DNA of 64,000 bases from Heterobilharzia americana (GCA_944470555.2 OX104127.1:94016708-94080707), one strand, 5' to 3'; counted from the stretch's first letter, positions 48,110 through 60,180 are shown. Made by a program: numbers and translations. The notes: generated by a model not told the origin, from the letters alone.

Positions 48110-49128
48110 CTTGACATTAATGAACCTGGGCATGCCACACGTTATCACACTGTGCCTTGATCTGACCACGATACCCACCGGTCGACAAAGGAGGAATAAA
48201 AGTGACTTCAACAGTATTTAGCCGGACTTTAGGAAGGCCCTAGGTTATAAACATGCAGTCCATAGTTGTTTCGAATGCCTCGCAATAATTTGTGCACGGA
48301 GTCTGATTTGGTCGTCATATAGGTAATTTTTGATGTAATCCCAGGGTGGTTGGAAAATACAAACGAGAAGTATCCAAAAGTTTCCCCTTGCATGCCATAG
48401 CTTCTTTTTGATTCCCCCTAAGAATCTGTGGCCTGCGCAGCGAGACTTTCAGGGAAATCTTGTTTTAACTCCCTGTGCACGCTCGGACTATATTAGGACC
48501 TATTTATTTGGTTCTCAAGTTATTCTTGAGGGTCTAGGTGACGCCTATAGAGAGCAATTGCTAGGTGAAAGATAGGATATGAATAGATCGAATTGTCTTT
48601 TTTGTTAACTCGTGGACCTTGTCTCATTTAACCCGTTCACACCCGTTCTAGCCTACTGACAGTGTCCTCACACCCGGCAACACTGATCAAAATGAGAGGT
48701 TGTTGGCCAAGGTTTAGGTTCCATTTCGGTCGCTGTATCTTTGGACGTAAATGCAAAGCATTTTTATACAAGATTATAGACATCCTGAAAGTCGTGGAAG
48801 AAGTTGAGCGCCGAGTCTGGTTGAATCGTTATAAGAATATGTTTTTGTACAAGTTTTAGGACGAGGTAGGTGGTGATTTTGTTTCACTCATTCAAATACC
48901 TATTTGGTTGACAATATGGCTCGTCAAACCCTTTGCCGCGGTTATAATTGTTTTGGCGGGCTAGTATTGTCCTTCCCTCAAGTAGCTGCTATGCGTCTTG
49001 AGTTGCAATAGTCAATTGGTGGCCTGATTCTTGCATACTTTTGTTAACACGTTAGGTACTCAAAATAGTAGTGAAGAACACATGGAAGGTAGCTTTTTGG
49101 GTGTTGTGTACCTATCATGTTAGTATTC

Positions 49129-49206
49129 ATGGACCATTCGAGTCGCTCCTCAAACCCCGTGAATCACCAAATGAAGAAAGAGCGTAGTGTCCACAGAAAG
49201 CCAGAG
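49129..49206 (+). CDS. WAC: Right-arm copy of the WAC pre-WW exon
   Basis: Mirror of 45,588-45,665, with the same GC donor and the following 36-base intron. Confidence 0.45.
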
Positions 49207-49242
49207 GCAAGTTTACTTTTCCACATTTGATTCCATGTACAG

Positions 49243-49426
49243 TGGCAAAAGAGTGCTATCAGAACTTGTGGATACTGGTCTGAACAGCTAAGCTCCAAGG
49301 GGAAAATTTACTTCTACAATTGTATGACGGAAGTTTCACAATGGCAGAAACCACCAGAATGGAATTTACCGGAAATGAACAGGAGGGACCTTCTCAGGCT
49401 GCTGAGTGAACGGAAGCACAATGAAG
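49243..49426 (+). CDS. WAC: Right-arm copy of the WAC WW-domain exon
   Basis: Same 61 codons and splice sites as 45,368-45,551. The open frame runs on to 49,623; a 33-base candidate intron with GT and CAG ends lies at 49,427-49,459. Confidence 0.8.
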
Positions 49427-49762
49427 GTAACTTTGGGAGGCATCACTATTTTCTTTCAGAAAATAATCTCAAAAGACCCCATGCGACTTCAGAAACTGAA
49501 TCCGGAGCCGTGAAAGGTGATCGTTCGCTTCCACCTACCGAGTTTAAACGAACTAAGTTTTCATACAACTCGGAAGTTCGACGGCCAAGTTCATCACATT
49601 TGGATACCGCTGTAACCAAGTAACGATTCCTTACTTTCACAATCCATTTATAGTCATGCGGGTGATGCACGTTACATCACAGAAGTGTTACATGGTGACG
49701 GGAAAAGTCATGGTTTGTTGCTTTTCCTAGTAACACACCTCTTTGAATAGTTAGTCGCTCAG

Positions 49763-50035
49763 GGTTTTTTGATTCGCGTTACGACCTTTTGAAAAAGACC
49801 AAGCAACAACACATGCCATCCAGGACATCTACAACTGACGATATGGAGATATCTCCAAATAGCTCTCCGTTATCAGACGGCAGCTCTACAAAGTTTCCGA
49901 CTGAGAGGAGAATATCTCCACAGCGATCAATTTTAGAGAATTCTTCCCCGAGTACTTTTTGTTTCCAGCGTCCCAAGACCTGCCAGTTAAAAGGAGCAGA
50001 GATGACTTCGGGTCGTGATGCAGTTCAAAAGTCAG
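49763..50035 (+). CDS. WAC: Right-arm copy of WAC exon, frame intact
   Basis: 273 bases, phase 1 at both ends. Has five T at 49,956-49,960, keeping the frame through [18 protein letters not shown] to the GTGAGA donor. This is the intact version of the exon that is shifted in the left arm. Confidence 0.78.
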
Positions 50036-50326
50036 GTGAGAAGTTCTCTGTGCTTAATATACTCCAAGTAGGTTGATGGTTGTGCTTGTAGTAGAAGTGG
50101 ATGTTATCAGGTTTGTTGAGCGCGAAAGCGTATGTCGGGCAGTATGACAGGGACTCACCTTTTTCAGCAACAGATTAGTGGCATGCTATTTTTCAAACCA
50201 CGATGTTGGTGGCATGGGTTTAATACATAAAGGCTTAGTGGCCCGCTGTGTATCACAAGTAAATGTAAAGTTTGTCATTATGTTTTTATGAATCTATGCA
50301 GCCATTTATTTTCTCTTCTATTTCAG

Positions 50327-50721
50327 AAAAATCCACATTGCACCAGTTGGTTAATGCCATTCGAGCATCCATCGGTGATTTGCTTGAACAGTCTCCTAAT
50401 TCCTTGTCAGCATGTACGGCGAGTAAACTATCACCGTCCACCAACGGTATGGTTTATGGGTCTAACAGGACAAGTGTTACATTAGGAAGCAATCAAGGTG
50501 TCCAGTCTCAACTTTCCCCGAGTACTATCAGTAAAGGATGTAAACAGTCCCAAATTGACGACAGATTACACCCTTTCAGTTCATTCCCAAGTTCTAACTC
50601 CAGACAATTAAGCGCTGATAGTCCGGTGGCATATTCCAGTTCAGTCGAAGTACAGTCCCGGAACTATAGTGTACATAAGGATACCACACACGGTACTAGT
50701 CAGTGCCTAACGAACAATAAG
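50327..50721 (+). CDS. WAC: Right-arm copy of the WAC Ser-rich exon
   Basis: Same protein and splice sites as 44,074-44,468. It is the last WAC exon in the right arm; no further WAC exon follows on the plus strand, so this copy is a 5' partial gene. Confidence 0.8.
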
Positions 50722-50894
50722 GTTAGTCTACCTTTTTTCTCAAGGTTTCCCCTGTAGTATCCATAATCAATTGTAACCTGCACTCATTATCTTGAAATTC
50801 ATATTCAATTTTTATACAGAAGATAGATTTCAGTCTATACCGGGGTAGTATGGGGTAGTAAGTTTTCACGTGAATTTGTGAATTTGTCACCACT

Positions 50895-51690
50895 TGGGAT
50901 ATGATAATGGATTGGGGAAAAGGTGGGTCTGTGTCAGTTGACTAGTGAGAAACCAAATGATGAGTTCTGCCGAAAGATCTCAATTTCGCTACTTTAAGCC
51001 AAGCTTTCAGATGTGACCATAGTAGCGAGTTATCTCAGTGTTAAAGTGGGAAAACTGGGTTGGTCGAAATCACATATTGTGTGATGTTTGTGGTATCTTC
51101 TGCCGACAAACCGACGAGAGTCACCGTTCCTTAGAATTTTTCTGTGACAATTACTTGTTACTGGCCAGCACTAACTCCAAACATAAGACATTGCCTCACC
51201 TGACATTTTCTGGCACCAAACCAGTGATGGACACTGATTGTTCATATCGATGTAAGTCATCGCCGGAGGATTTTCGTTCTCTAAATACCTGGTTGGACTC
51301 CGATTGTGCACTAGTACGTGGATGTGGGCGTCTGCACCTTGCCGGGTGCAGGAAACAAACGGGTTAAATTTCTGCGTGCTTGACTGGAAGATGAAAAAGT
51401 CAGGTGTGTTTAAAGAGATACCCACGTACTTATCTGAACATTGTGGCAGTTCCCGTTGTCATGAATCCTGATATAGTACTTGGTTAGTTGTAGGAAAGCA
51501 GTAAAAGCGATTGGTAACCTAGATGCACAGGTTGGCAAAGGCTAGTGGGTTTCCACAACCTCATCCGAATTGATTAATGAGAGAAGACTCATTCTGTCTT
51601 GCTCTGACCAAGGCGCGAAATGAAAGCTTCAACTGTGGAAAAGTATTCACAATGAGCAAGAGAAGTGGAAGCTGGTGAACACGAAAGATG
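50895..51690 (+). mobile_element. Family B endonuclease fragment in the right arm
   Basis: Mirror of the fragment at 43,100-43,900, with the 109-residue frame at 51,038-51,367. Confidence 0.75.
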
Positions 51691-51993
51691 TGGAGAAGAC
51701 ATCAACATCGGTTGATACGTAGCGTCAATTTCGATTTATTAGGCGAAAGGTACCAAGCGTCAAGAAGATTGGTTCTCGATGATTTTTCAGAGCATGTAAC
51801 CGGGACGTTGAGCGAAACACTGAAAAATATGGCATCTGACCTACAACTATACCTCTGTCGCAGAGCATCCAGCATACACCTGTTTGGGATGATGTCGTCC
51901 TCCAAGTTGAGTTGGCTCTTTCATGCATAAAATGAAGCAGATCTTGGAGGGGTTACAATTCGCTGTTACAAATTTTCGTTGACAGGTTACTTC

Positions 51994-53351
51994 GTAGTTG
52001 GGGAATTTCATGAATTTCTCGGGCGGTTTATTGATGCATACGTTTCCGTACTTCTATGATCCTGAATTTTGCTGTCGTAATTTGCATGTGACGTGATCTT
52101 TTCTATGCTTGTATGAATTTTAATTTTTCAGTGTTAATTTTTTATATCTGTCGTATCTGCATTTGGACGCCCTGTTTTATTGGATTACATTTTTATGAAT
52201 ATCTTCATCCTTCTCTTCGGTGCTTTTTCACCCTTTAATGCTCTCATGTGACATTTTGTTGAACAAATGAGTGCAGATTCCGTTTGTTAATCCAAGCCTC
52301 CATGTATCGCGCGTGATGTTAAGATGTCGTCGGGTGGTTTGGTGTCCTAAGCAGTCTCTCTGAACATCGTTTTTTCCGTAGTAATGGTAGCGAGGAAACA
52401 TTAGTTTGTTAACTGCTTTAATAGTACTCTTGATCGTTACAACTGTAACCCTTTATGAATCCGGCGAATGGAAAACCCAACTCATTTAATAATAGGGTGG
52501 ACTGCCGGAAGATTCTTTCCGGACTTGGCGCTTAATCATCTAAGGTGTATGGATGTAGCAATCCTGAGGGCCATTTTGTGCACTCACCTCGGATTGCCGC
52601 CAAGTTGGATAGTATCGTCAAGTCGTATGATTATGCCAGAGTCACCAAAGACAACAAAACTGAACATCGTTCTCCTCAATTATCAAACGGCGACTGACCA
52701 CTTTAGAAAGTGCGAAGATCATCGCTACTTAAACAAAGTCCACGGGTCGCGAAATACTGGTAGATGATACTGTCTACCGAATGCGCGTAAGGAAGGGTTC
52801 GAGATCGAGTGGAACAACTCACGGGGTCTGGCCTCACCAGTATCTTGGGATATATTAGTATGAAAAAATATGGGGTATGAACAGAAAGGTGGTGATTATC
52901 GCAGCTGGGATAACTCTAACTCAAAAATGTCAAGTCCAATTCTCTTTCATCGGCCTCTAAAATTGGTGTAGGCATGTCTTCTTCGGATCTGTTGTCCCAA
53001 GTTTTATTAAACAGTTGTGTTATTAGCATCACAGAAAATAATTTTCTTGATCTGCTGCGTCGGGAGCTATTAATTATCCGGAACTCCTGTTCCATATGTA
53101 GCGGCCAGGGTGAAGGAACAGGCTGACTTGTGTATGATCGTGTTACAAATATGATGGATATCCTTATTCTGAATGCTTAACCTGCTACATATTTTCAGAT
53201 CTCGTTCTTATATCAGAAACGTTTTACCATGTGAATTCACCATGAACTCAAATTCCGCGCGCTACTTGGATGCTTACGATGGATGTTTTGATATATTTTT
53301 GTTTTCTGATATTTTCAGTATGTTAGGTTACATTCAACCTACTTTCTGTAG
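51994..53351. other. Region right of the palindrome
   Basis: No host gene seen apart from the weak open frame at 52,468-52,767. Confidence 0.45.
52468..52767 (+). mobile_element. Possible CR1-type ORF1 remnant
   Basis: A 99-residue frame containing PESPKTTKLNIVLLNYQT and DHFRKCEDHRYLNK. The pattern of a basic segment, a beta strand and a 'HFRKCEDHRYLN'-like block resembles the RNA-binding first ORF of CR1-type LINEs, but the match is weak and by eye. Confidence 0.25.
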
Positions 53352-53418
53352 ATTTCACAATCCGCTGCTGAGAAAGGACTTGTTGTTCCCGTTTATGATG
53401 GTAAAGGATCTGTGAATG
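53352..53418 (+). CDS. Candidate exon upstream of the thyroglobulin-domain exon
   Basis: 67 bases between acceptor TTCTGTAG and donor GTGAGT. Only one of three frames is open (SAAEKGLVVPVYDGKGSVN); it starts in phase 0 and ends in phase 1, which fits the next exon at 59,866. Function unknown. Its phase-0 start is also compatible with the right-arm WAC exon ending at 50,721. Confidence 0.5.
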
Positions 53419-56400
53419 GTGAGTAAATGCACCTGGCATATCGATATGCCAAGTTTTGTTTAAGCCTTGACTTTGGTAGTTGCTTTTTTGGGTATGGTCC
53501 ATGAAGTCACATAATTCAGAAAGCGCTTGAAAAGGATTTTGCCGAGCACACCAAACGTCAGAGAGATTCTTTCAAATTGCATGAGATTTTTGGACTTTGT
53601 GCAAAAGGGAGTTTGAATTCATTGTTGCGGATCGGTCAACATTATAATTCAAGCAGGGCACCTTGAAGCCTCCCTAAAAGAATGACGTCAGGGTTTTTCA
53701 AAGTGACTAGATTGGGTAAAAAAGGTATCCTGCTAAAGCTAATAAAAATTGATGCAGGTATACCAGTATCTATTTCTTTCATTACGTAGTGAAAGAAATA
53801 GTTTTAGTCATTACTTTAAAAATGAATGTACCTGATTTTAGAATCACACTGCACTGAAATTGTAATTTGTATGAAGATTTCAGTATTCAACGAAGCATTT
53901 AATACGGCATTCATATTTTACTGTTAGGTGTATTTTATAAATTGTTCCTTATATATGTATCCCGAAGACTGTTGTACCTACATAGATCGGCTGGCACTAG
54001 TCTGCAGAAATTAGAATATTAGTTTTATCCTGAAAAATTTAGTCCATTCAGTAAACATCTGTATATGAATGCAGTTCGTCTTCTAGTGCGTCAACCGACG
54101 GAGCTGATACCAGTTGCTGAGATATAGAATTCCGGTTGTTGACTCTTACGGGAAAACCACAAATGCGTAGTAGGTTGATGCATTTGTATACGTCACGTTT
54201 TCCTACAGTAGCCTCGAAGTTAATTAATCCTTGAGGGAGGAAATAAATGCGGCATGTCATTCTGGTCATTGTTAGGAACAAGGAATCATAATATAACATC
54301 ATTTATTTTTCATGAAAAATTAGTAGAAGTGGATTTAGGCGTTCTAAACTTCTCTCATCAGATGAATTAAATAGACCTGTCACTGACTTTGTACAGACTT
54401 TCTGAGCTCACTGTAATGCATTACCACTTTTTGGAAGTTAAAACAGGCCCCCTGAATGCAACATTCAAGAGGTTGTATGTACAAAAGATACACTGTTCGA
54501 AACATATCTTTATCAAAGCATTTGAATGCTGTGCAAAGAGGCCAAAGTACCCTCAACTGTTTCTATACTTGTAATTTGCAAGTTCATATATCTTCAAGTT
54601 GCAACTAATGATCGCTCTCAAGCCTTAAACCTTTTAGACGTCAGGTACCGATGACCCATGAAGTGTTTCCTGATTAGAACTGCCGTGGTTGATATGCATA
54701 ACTAAATATCTGTTGGAATTAACCTTTCGGCCATTTGGTTGGATGATACAAGTCCATTTTGTAATGCACACATGTCTGCTGCGTTACAAGACGCCTACCA
54801 TGTTTTACATCTTCAGTAAATAATGGCACCAGAAACTCAGCTGTAACAGTTAGTCGATGTAATGTAAAAAGAAAAATGACCGAATATTTTTTGGGGAACC
54901 CATCTCTTCATAGGTTGCTAATTAGATAGTGTTTCATTCACTCCCAATCTTTTTCACAGGCACACAGGTATTCTCTAATCCAAACCCATAGTATGGCAAC
55001 AAAAATATCGGCCGTCCTCGTTAATAAAACTTATCAAATCTTTTCAAAGATTGTATCTCAGTCGATGCCCACGATATATTCAAGTGGTCTTTTGTGGCAA
55101 CTTGTTATCCATTCTTTTCCTATGGGGAGGTTGTTGAAGCAGAATTGACCAACATGCTAACCATGTTATGGTGTCAGGGAACTATGGTTTTCAACGTGAC
55201 TGAGCATTTCTCCCCGATAGTAGTTAAGCTAGCGTAACAGTTGTTTGATACCAGTTGTCTTTCGCCTTCGATAAATATTGAACTGAATGTAGCATCTTTT
55301 CTGTCTCATAATCTGAGTCTGACATAGGGACCTATTCGGATAGTCTGTCAAATGAGTTGTCAACAACGTCTATCCAGAAGTATACGGACCTTGGGTGCAA
55401 GCCATCAGGACCAAGAGACCATTCAGGTTTAATATTGTTCAAAGTTGAAAGTTTGCCTCCTTTATAATATACACTGGGCTCATCAGTGGGGCGTTTCTGG
55501 AGTATAACATTATCTACTAAAAAGACCATACTGAAATGAGCGGAGATAAACTTAGTTTTGGGCAGGTTCAACTCCAGCGACTATTGTGAGTCATCGCTTT
55601 ACAAAACAGGTGGAACCACATCCTTGTGTTTAGTTCTGCTGTAAAAATATGATAGAAATTGCTCTGAACAGGCTTGATAGTAGACAACAGGTTGCTTTTC
55701 CCATGTTCTTAACTTTGCAGTACTCAGTCCTAAACTTCTGGCTACCTGTTTCTAAAAATAATTCTCACATTCGTATCGTCCTCCTTAAAAGTCCTTGAGT
55801 AGCCTTATGAAGCTATAGAAGACAGGGAAAATGTCCACTTACATTTAGCCATGAGATAAACGGTTGTATTATGACATCATATTTACAGATTTCGTATAAA
55901 CCTCTTCTGGATACTTCTACATATGTAGTCCTATAGTGTGTACCTGAACAATCCCTGATAGTCGACATTTCCCCTCGCCAAACATTAGGTCTAAGAAGAA
56001 CAGAACTGTATTTTAAATCTTATGTTCGAAGCATAAAAGGTAGCAAAGCAGATTTCCTAATGTAGGTAAGTGTTGTACGTCATTTACCGCTTTTGGGTTT
56101 TAAGAACTAGGTCTATAAGTGGCAGTTTTTACTTTATGTCAAAACGTGTTGCACTTGGGACGTTTTCAACCCAAATATCACTTAGAACTGATAAAGGCAG
56201 ATCATCATCGAAGCATGAGCAAGGAACTTAAAGCACTGGTACGTCGTCGCATGTGTCATTTGTGTGATAGAAATTGAGTGGTTCATATACATTTTGTAAC
56301 TCAGGTTTTGGAGTTACTCTGCATTATTTGTTTAGTATTGAGTTTTGTCGAATCTTTGAGTCTAGCGGGTTGGAAAACAGAACTGTTGTATCTAAAAGGG

Positions 56401-56969
56401 TAGATTTCTTGGTTTACTTGGCAATGTATGGAGGTTAATTTATTAATGTGTTGTATCCAACACATTCTAACATCACTTGAAGAACAGTTGAAAACCCAGG
56501 AGCACTGGGAAGTGATTTCACCATGTATAGGACTCTTCAGTATTTAGTTCCACGGTCGATTATTTGCTGTTTTGTGGGTGTGAAGTGTCACGTAGCAGCG
56601 TAAGCGTACTAGAACGGAGCGGCTGCTCAGAGTTTTTAGGTTTGTAATGGCCATGCAATTGATATTATTGCATGATGAACAATACCTGGAGTTCTTGGTG
56701 TTGGTTGGTAAAAATATATGATAATATTTTTAAGAGAACAGTTGGCCTGACCTATCTTTAGATATTCCGTTATACTGCGGATAGTAATACTCTTGATTTA
56801 TACATTGGTTAGCTCAAGTACGCGGTACTGCTGTGGCTAATTGGCTTGAGTTTTTAATTTTTGGACCGAAAGTAAAAGTTCAGACCCCGCTCAACTTACT
56901 TTGACCCAACCAGCCCAATATCGCAAGCCTCCGATAATAAGCATGCCTTAAAACCTAGTAAAAAGCTGT
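53419..56969. other. Intron sequence with a LINE remnant
   Basis: 3.5 kb of mostly unassigned AT-rich DNA. Contains a CR1-like RT remnant at about 55,332-55,571; the remainder shows no supported feature. Confidence 0.45.
55332..55571 (-). mobile_element. CR1-like reverse transcriptase remnant
   Basis: The minus-strand frame contains LNNIKPEWSLGPDGLHPRSV, the pre-RT block typical of CR1/Jockey-type LINEs (family pattern SPGPDGIHPRVL). Flanking frames are broken and no further RT motifs could be confirmed. Confidence 0.5.
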
Positions 56970-59620
56970 ACCTGGTGGTAGGTGATGTACATCAACACTG
57001 TATATGTACGGCGGGAATGTCTTCTTGGCATCATGATTATTAAGCGGTCGAGGTTTCGTGTGAAAATTGTTTTATAACGTAATTATGATGCTAAAATTGT
57101 TCGGTACTCCCTTCACTTCCAGACACTCCTATAAATACTTCACAGTTGACAGAGTCGAATTGCGCCTTCAGGTCAAGAAATATGGCAAGTGTCGGCCACT
57201 GGCCGGTAAGTATGCCTGCGTTCCAGGAGCTGTCGAAGGGTGAAAATCTGATCGATGCGCCCTTTCCGAGATCCAAAACTCAACTGGTTTTTTCTCGAGC
57301 TGCAGTTAAGTGTCAGATAACTATGGACCAAAGAATCTAGGATACGATGTTAGTTAGACTGATTCACCTATGGTTGTCATAATAAGACTTATCCGCTTCC
57401 TATGGAGTGGGGATATGAGTGAGTTAGACCAGTCTGACTGCACTACCTGTGAATCCCATACACTGCATAGTACCTCCGTTACTCCAATCGTCAATTCCCT
57501 ACCTCCATCCTGAGAAAGGTGTGGTGACAAACCGTGAGGTGCTGCTGCTTTGGATCTTTTCAAGTGAAGCTATGCTGAGGGCAAGTCGAAGTGTGCTTCG
57601 AGTGTTCTCTTCCCAACGTTCTAGCCGCCTGTCTTGTCCTGGGATGTTATTAGCGTGGCATCCCTTTTGATGATTATTTCACTCGCCATCGTCTTCTTCT
57701 TGGCGGTATCCTTAATGGGTCTAGTCAGTTTTTGGATGTCTTCTCCATCTCTTTCCCTTTAATTCATACACACCACTTCTCACGATCATTGCGAAGACTC
57801 CTGGTCAATTTAAGATTACGTTGGTTTCGGCTTTGGTTGTAGTGAGAGGTAGCTGGAGTTAGGCTTCTCATACCAAACAGTTTGGATGACATGGCTGAAA
57901 TCCAATGACGTTTGCTAACCTTTGGATGTAGGTTACTATCAACTGCCTTAACCGCTGTTCCTACAGTAAACTTAACATGACGTCAAGTTTCCTCGGGATG
58001 AGAATGACTGTCATGTGTAGGTCGAGGCCTAGCAGCTATTTCGTCCGTAACTACGTACTTCATGTTCTCATCTTCCAGTCGAGGTTTTGGCTGTGGCCTG
58101 TTTCTTGCGACCATTAAGGTGCAGACATGTGCGTGCCTATATACTAGTGAGTGATCGGAGTCCAAACAAGTACTCCAGAAAAAACGGTAATTTTCCACAG
58201 AACCTTTTCAGCAATGGCTTATTGCAATATGATCTATGTGTCCATCGTTGGTTTGATTTCGGCGGACACTTATGCTCAAAGTTAGTGCTGGCTAGAAACA
58301 TGTGATTGTCAGATTGAAACTGCAACAGGTGATTACCGTTGTTGGTTCGTTGGCATGGGATTCCGTAGATACCATTGAGATGATTTTCTCATTGACTCAT
58401 ATTCCCTACTTGAGCGTTGAAGTCAGCTGATATTAGGAGTACGTCTGTAGCAAAATCGACAGCTTATGATAGAATTCATCCTTTGCATTATCCGAACTGC
58501 AGTCAGTGGGTGCGTAAGCAGAGATAACCAATAGGGATTGATAGGTATTGCGATCTTTCCTAGCGTTTACAGATCCACTCAGTTTGACAGCATTCAGATA
58601 GTTGTTTACTGGTATCCAATCGAGAAGTGCTCTTCTTGCATTATAACTCAATTCTAAGCTTTCACCAGCGAGTCCCTGAGAGCTAGGTGTATAGTCTCTG
58701 GATTCTCGTGAAGTGGATTTTGAAGATTCTCTTATGTGGCCGGAGGAAGTCAAGTAAATAACCACACTTGGGTTTTGTATACGTGTCTCAGCGACATAAT
58801 ATACACCCGTGGTTCGAGATTCTGGAGTTCTGGCGAGCAGTACCTGCCGTCCGATTTGGCATAGATTTGGGACGTTGAAAGCTCAAACATGAAATCGATG
58901 GCATGGTCTTTGGGACTAGGAATAGTGTTCCAGTCGCCTTGATAGTTGTCAATGGAAGCAGAGTAGCAGGTTGGGAAGTTGTAGGAGGCCTAATATTAGT
59001 ATCCAGATTTGAAGGCAAAGAAGGAGACAAATTTATGTCGGATAGGTTATGTTAGATTGGGTCATGTGTACTACTAAAAGCGTGCGGGGGTTGACACTTC
59101 CTGTCTACGCACACCGTGGAAGGCTTATTCTTCTTGAGGCACATGAAAACGAAGAAGTAGTGTGTGATGGGATAGCCCATGGGACGTCCACTTGAAGCTG
59201 GCCACACACAGCTATTCTGCAAGTTTGAAATTTAGGGTTTTGCTTTCGAATCTTTCTATGGATAGCTGTCGCTGGCGTCGGTACGCAGCGGTGAGGGAGT
59301 GTGGTGTTGTGGAACCGACCTTACCTATCACTTATCTTATAAACAAGGGAGCATAAGCACGGCTCTGCTAGTAAGCCTAGAGGAACACCTTACTGCCGGC
59401 ACGCCCTATCTAGCTAGCAGCAGTATGACTTCGCCCTCAAACCTCTATCATAATGTAACAATTAGCACTACCATGATAACTGCTTTCCCTATCACCGCTA
59501 CCCAGCAGACGCTCCGGGTATGGTAGGACCTTGAGGGAACAAGCATTCCACCAGCATAGCTCATTGGGTCATTGTGATATACAAGCCCGACCATCACGTG
59601 AAGGTAGCAGTTATCGGTCG
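56970..59620 (-). mobile_element. Family B element, copy C4 with 5' leader
   Basis: Minus strand from a 5' leader at about 59,620, through the endonuclease (58,433-58,765, with [20 protein letters not shown]) and its C-terminus (57,983-58,198), to early RT at 57,091-57,276, ending abruptly at 56,970. Bases 56,970-58,575 match copy C1 (24,162-25,762) with only a few differences, e.g. one missing A near 57,599, while the more 5' sequence has no match in C1. Frames are broken; inactive. Confidence 0.86.
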
Positions 59621-59865
59621 TTTATTCTTGACAAGTTTAATAAGTCCTGTTTTTGTTAAAGTTAACCCATTTGCGTTAAAAAATTTCTTATGTTGCCATA
59701 GTTGGTGTAAAATTTTCCTGGGCACTTGTGTATTCTACAACGCGCTAAACATTTCCATTTAAGTCCTAGTGAATGAGTGATTGTATATAGCATTTACCAG
59801 TAGTGCAGTAAAAAGATAGCTAATATAGTGACAAAAATGTTTTACTATCGTGTTAATTTATACAG

Positions 59866-60180
59866 CTAATTGTGAGAACGCTTTGCGGGCAATTCATAAC
59901 CAAAATTTACAAAATGGAAAATTGAAACAGATATGGGAGAAATCTTCAAGCGGTTCTTCACATCCGTCTAATAAAACAAGCTCAAGTCTGCAACAGTCTC
60001 GATCTGCTGACGACGAGAAGATAGTATCCCCGTACATACCACAATGTCGTCCAGACAGACCGGATTTATATGTTGCTCGACAATGCAATGAATATGATTG
60101 TTTTTGTGTTAATGTAACTACTGGAGTAACACTTTTGGGTACACGTGCTAGTCCTGCTGAAGTTGGAGATTGTTCAACAG
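59866..60180 (+). CDS. Exon with a complete thyroglobulin type-1 domain
   Basis: 315 bases, acceptor TTATACAG, donor GTGTGT, phase 1 at both ends as is usual for modular extracellular domains. Encodes NCENALRAIHNQNLQ, a Ser-rich insert, then PQCRPDRPDLYVARQC, CFCVNVTTGVTLLGTR and VGDC. The six cysteines follow the thyroglobulin type-1 pattern, with CFCV in place of the usual CWCV and an unusually long Ser-rich first loop. Such domains occur in secreted or membrane proteins, some of which inhibit cysteine proteases. No signal peptide is visible in these exons. The host protein is not identified. Confidence 0.82.

Larger units (their letters stand above)
47582..51993 (-). repeat. Right arm of the 4.4-kb palindrome
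   Basis: Inverted copy of 42,803-47,212. Similarity drops sharply at about 51,993, with a further ~22 bases of imperfect match. Here the WAC exons lie on the plus strand. Confidence 0.93.
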
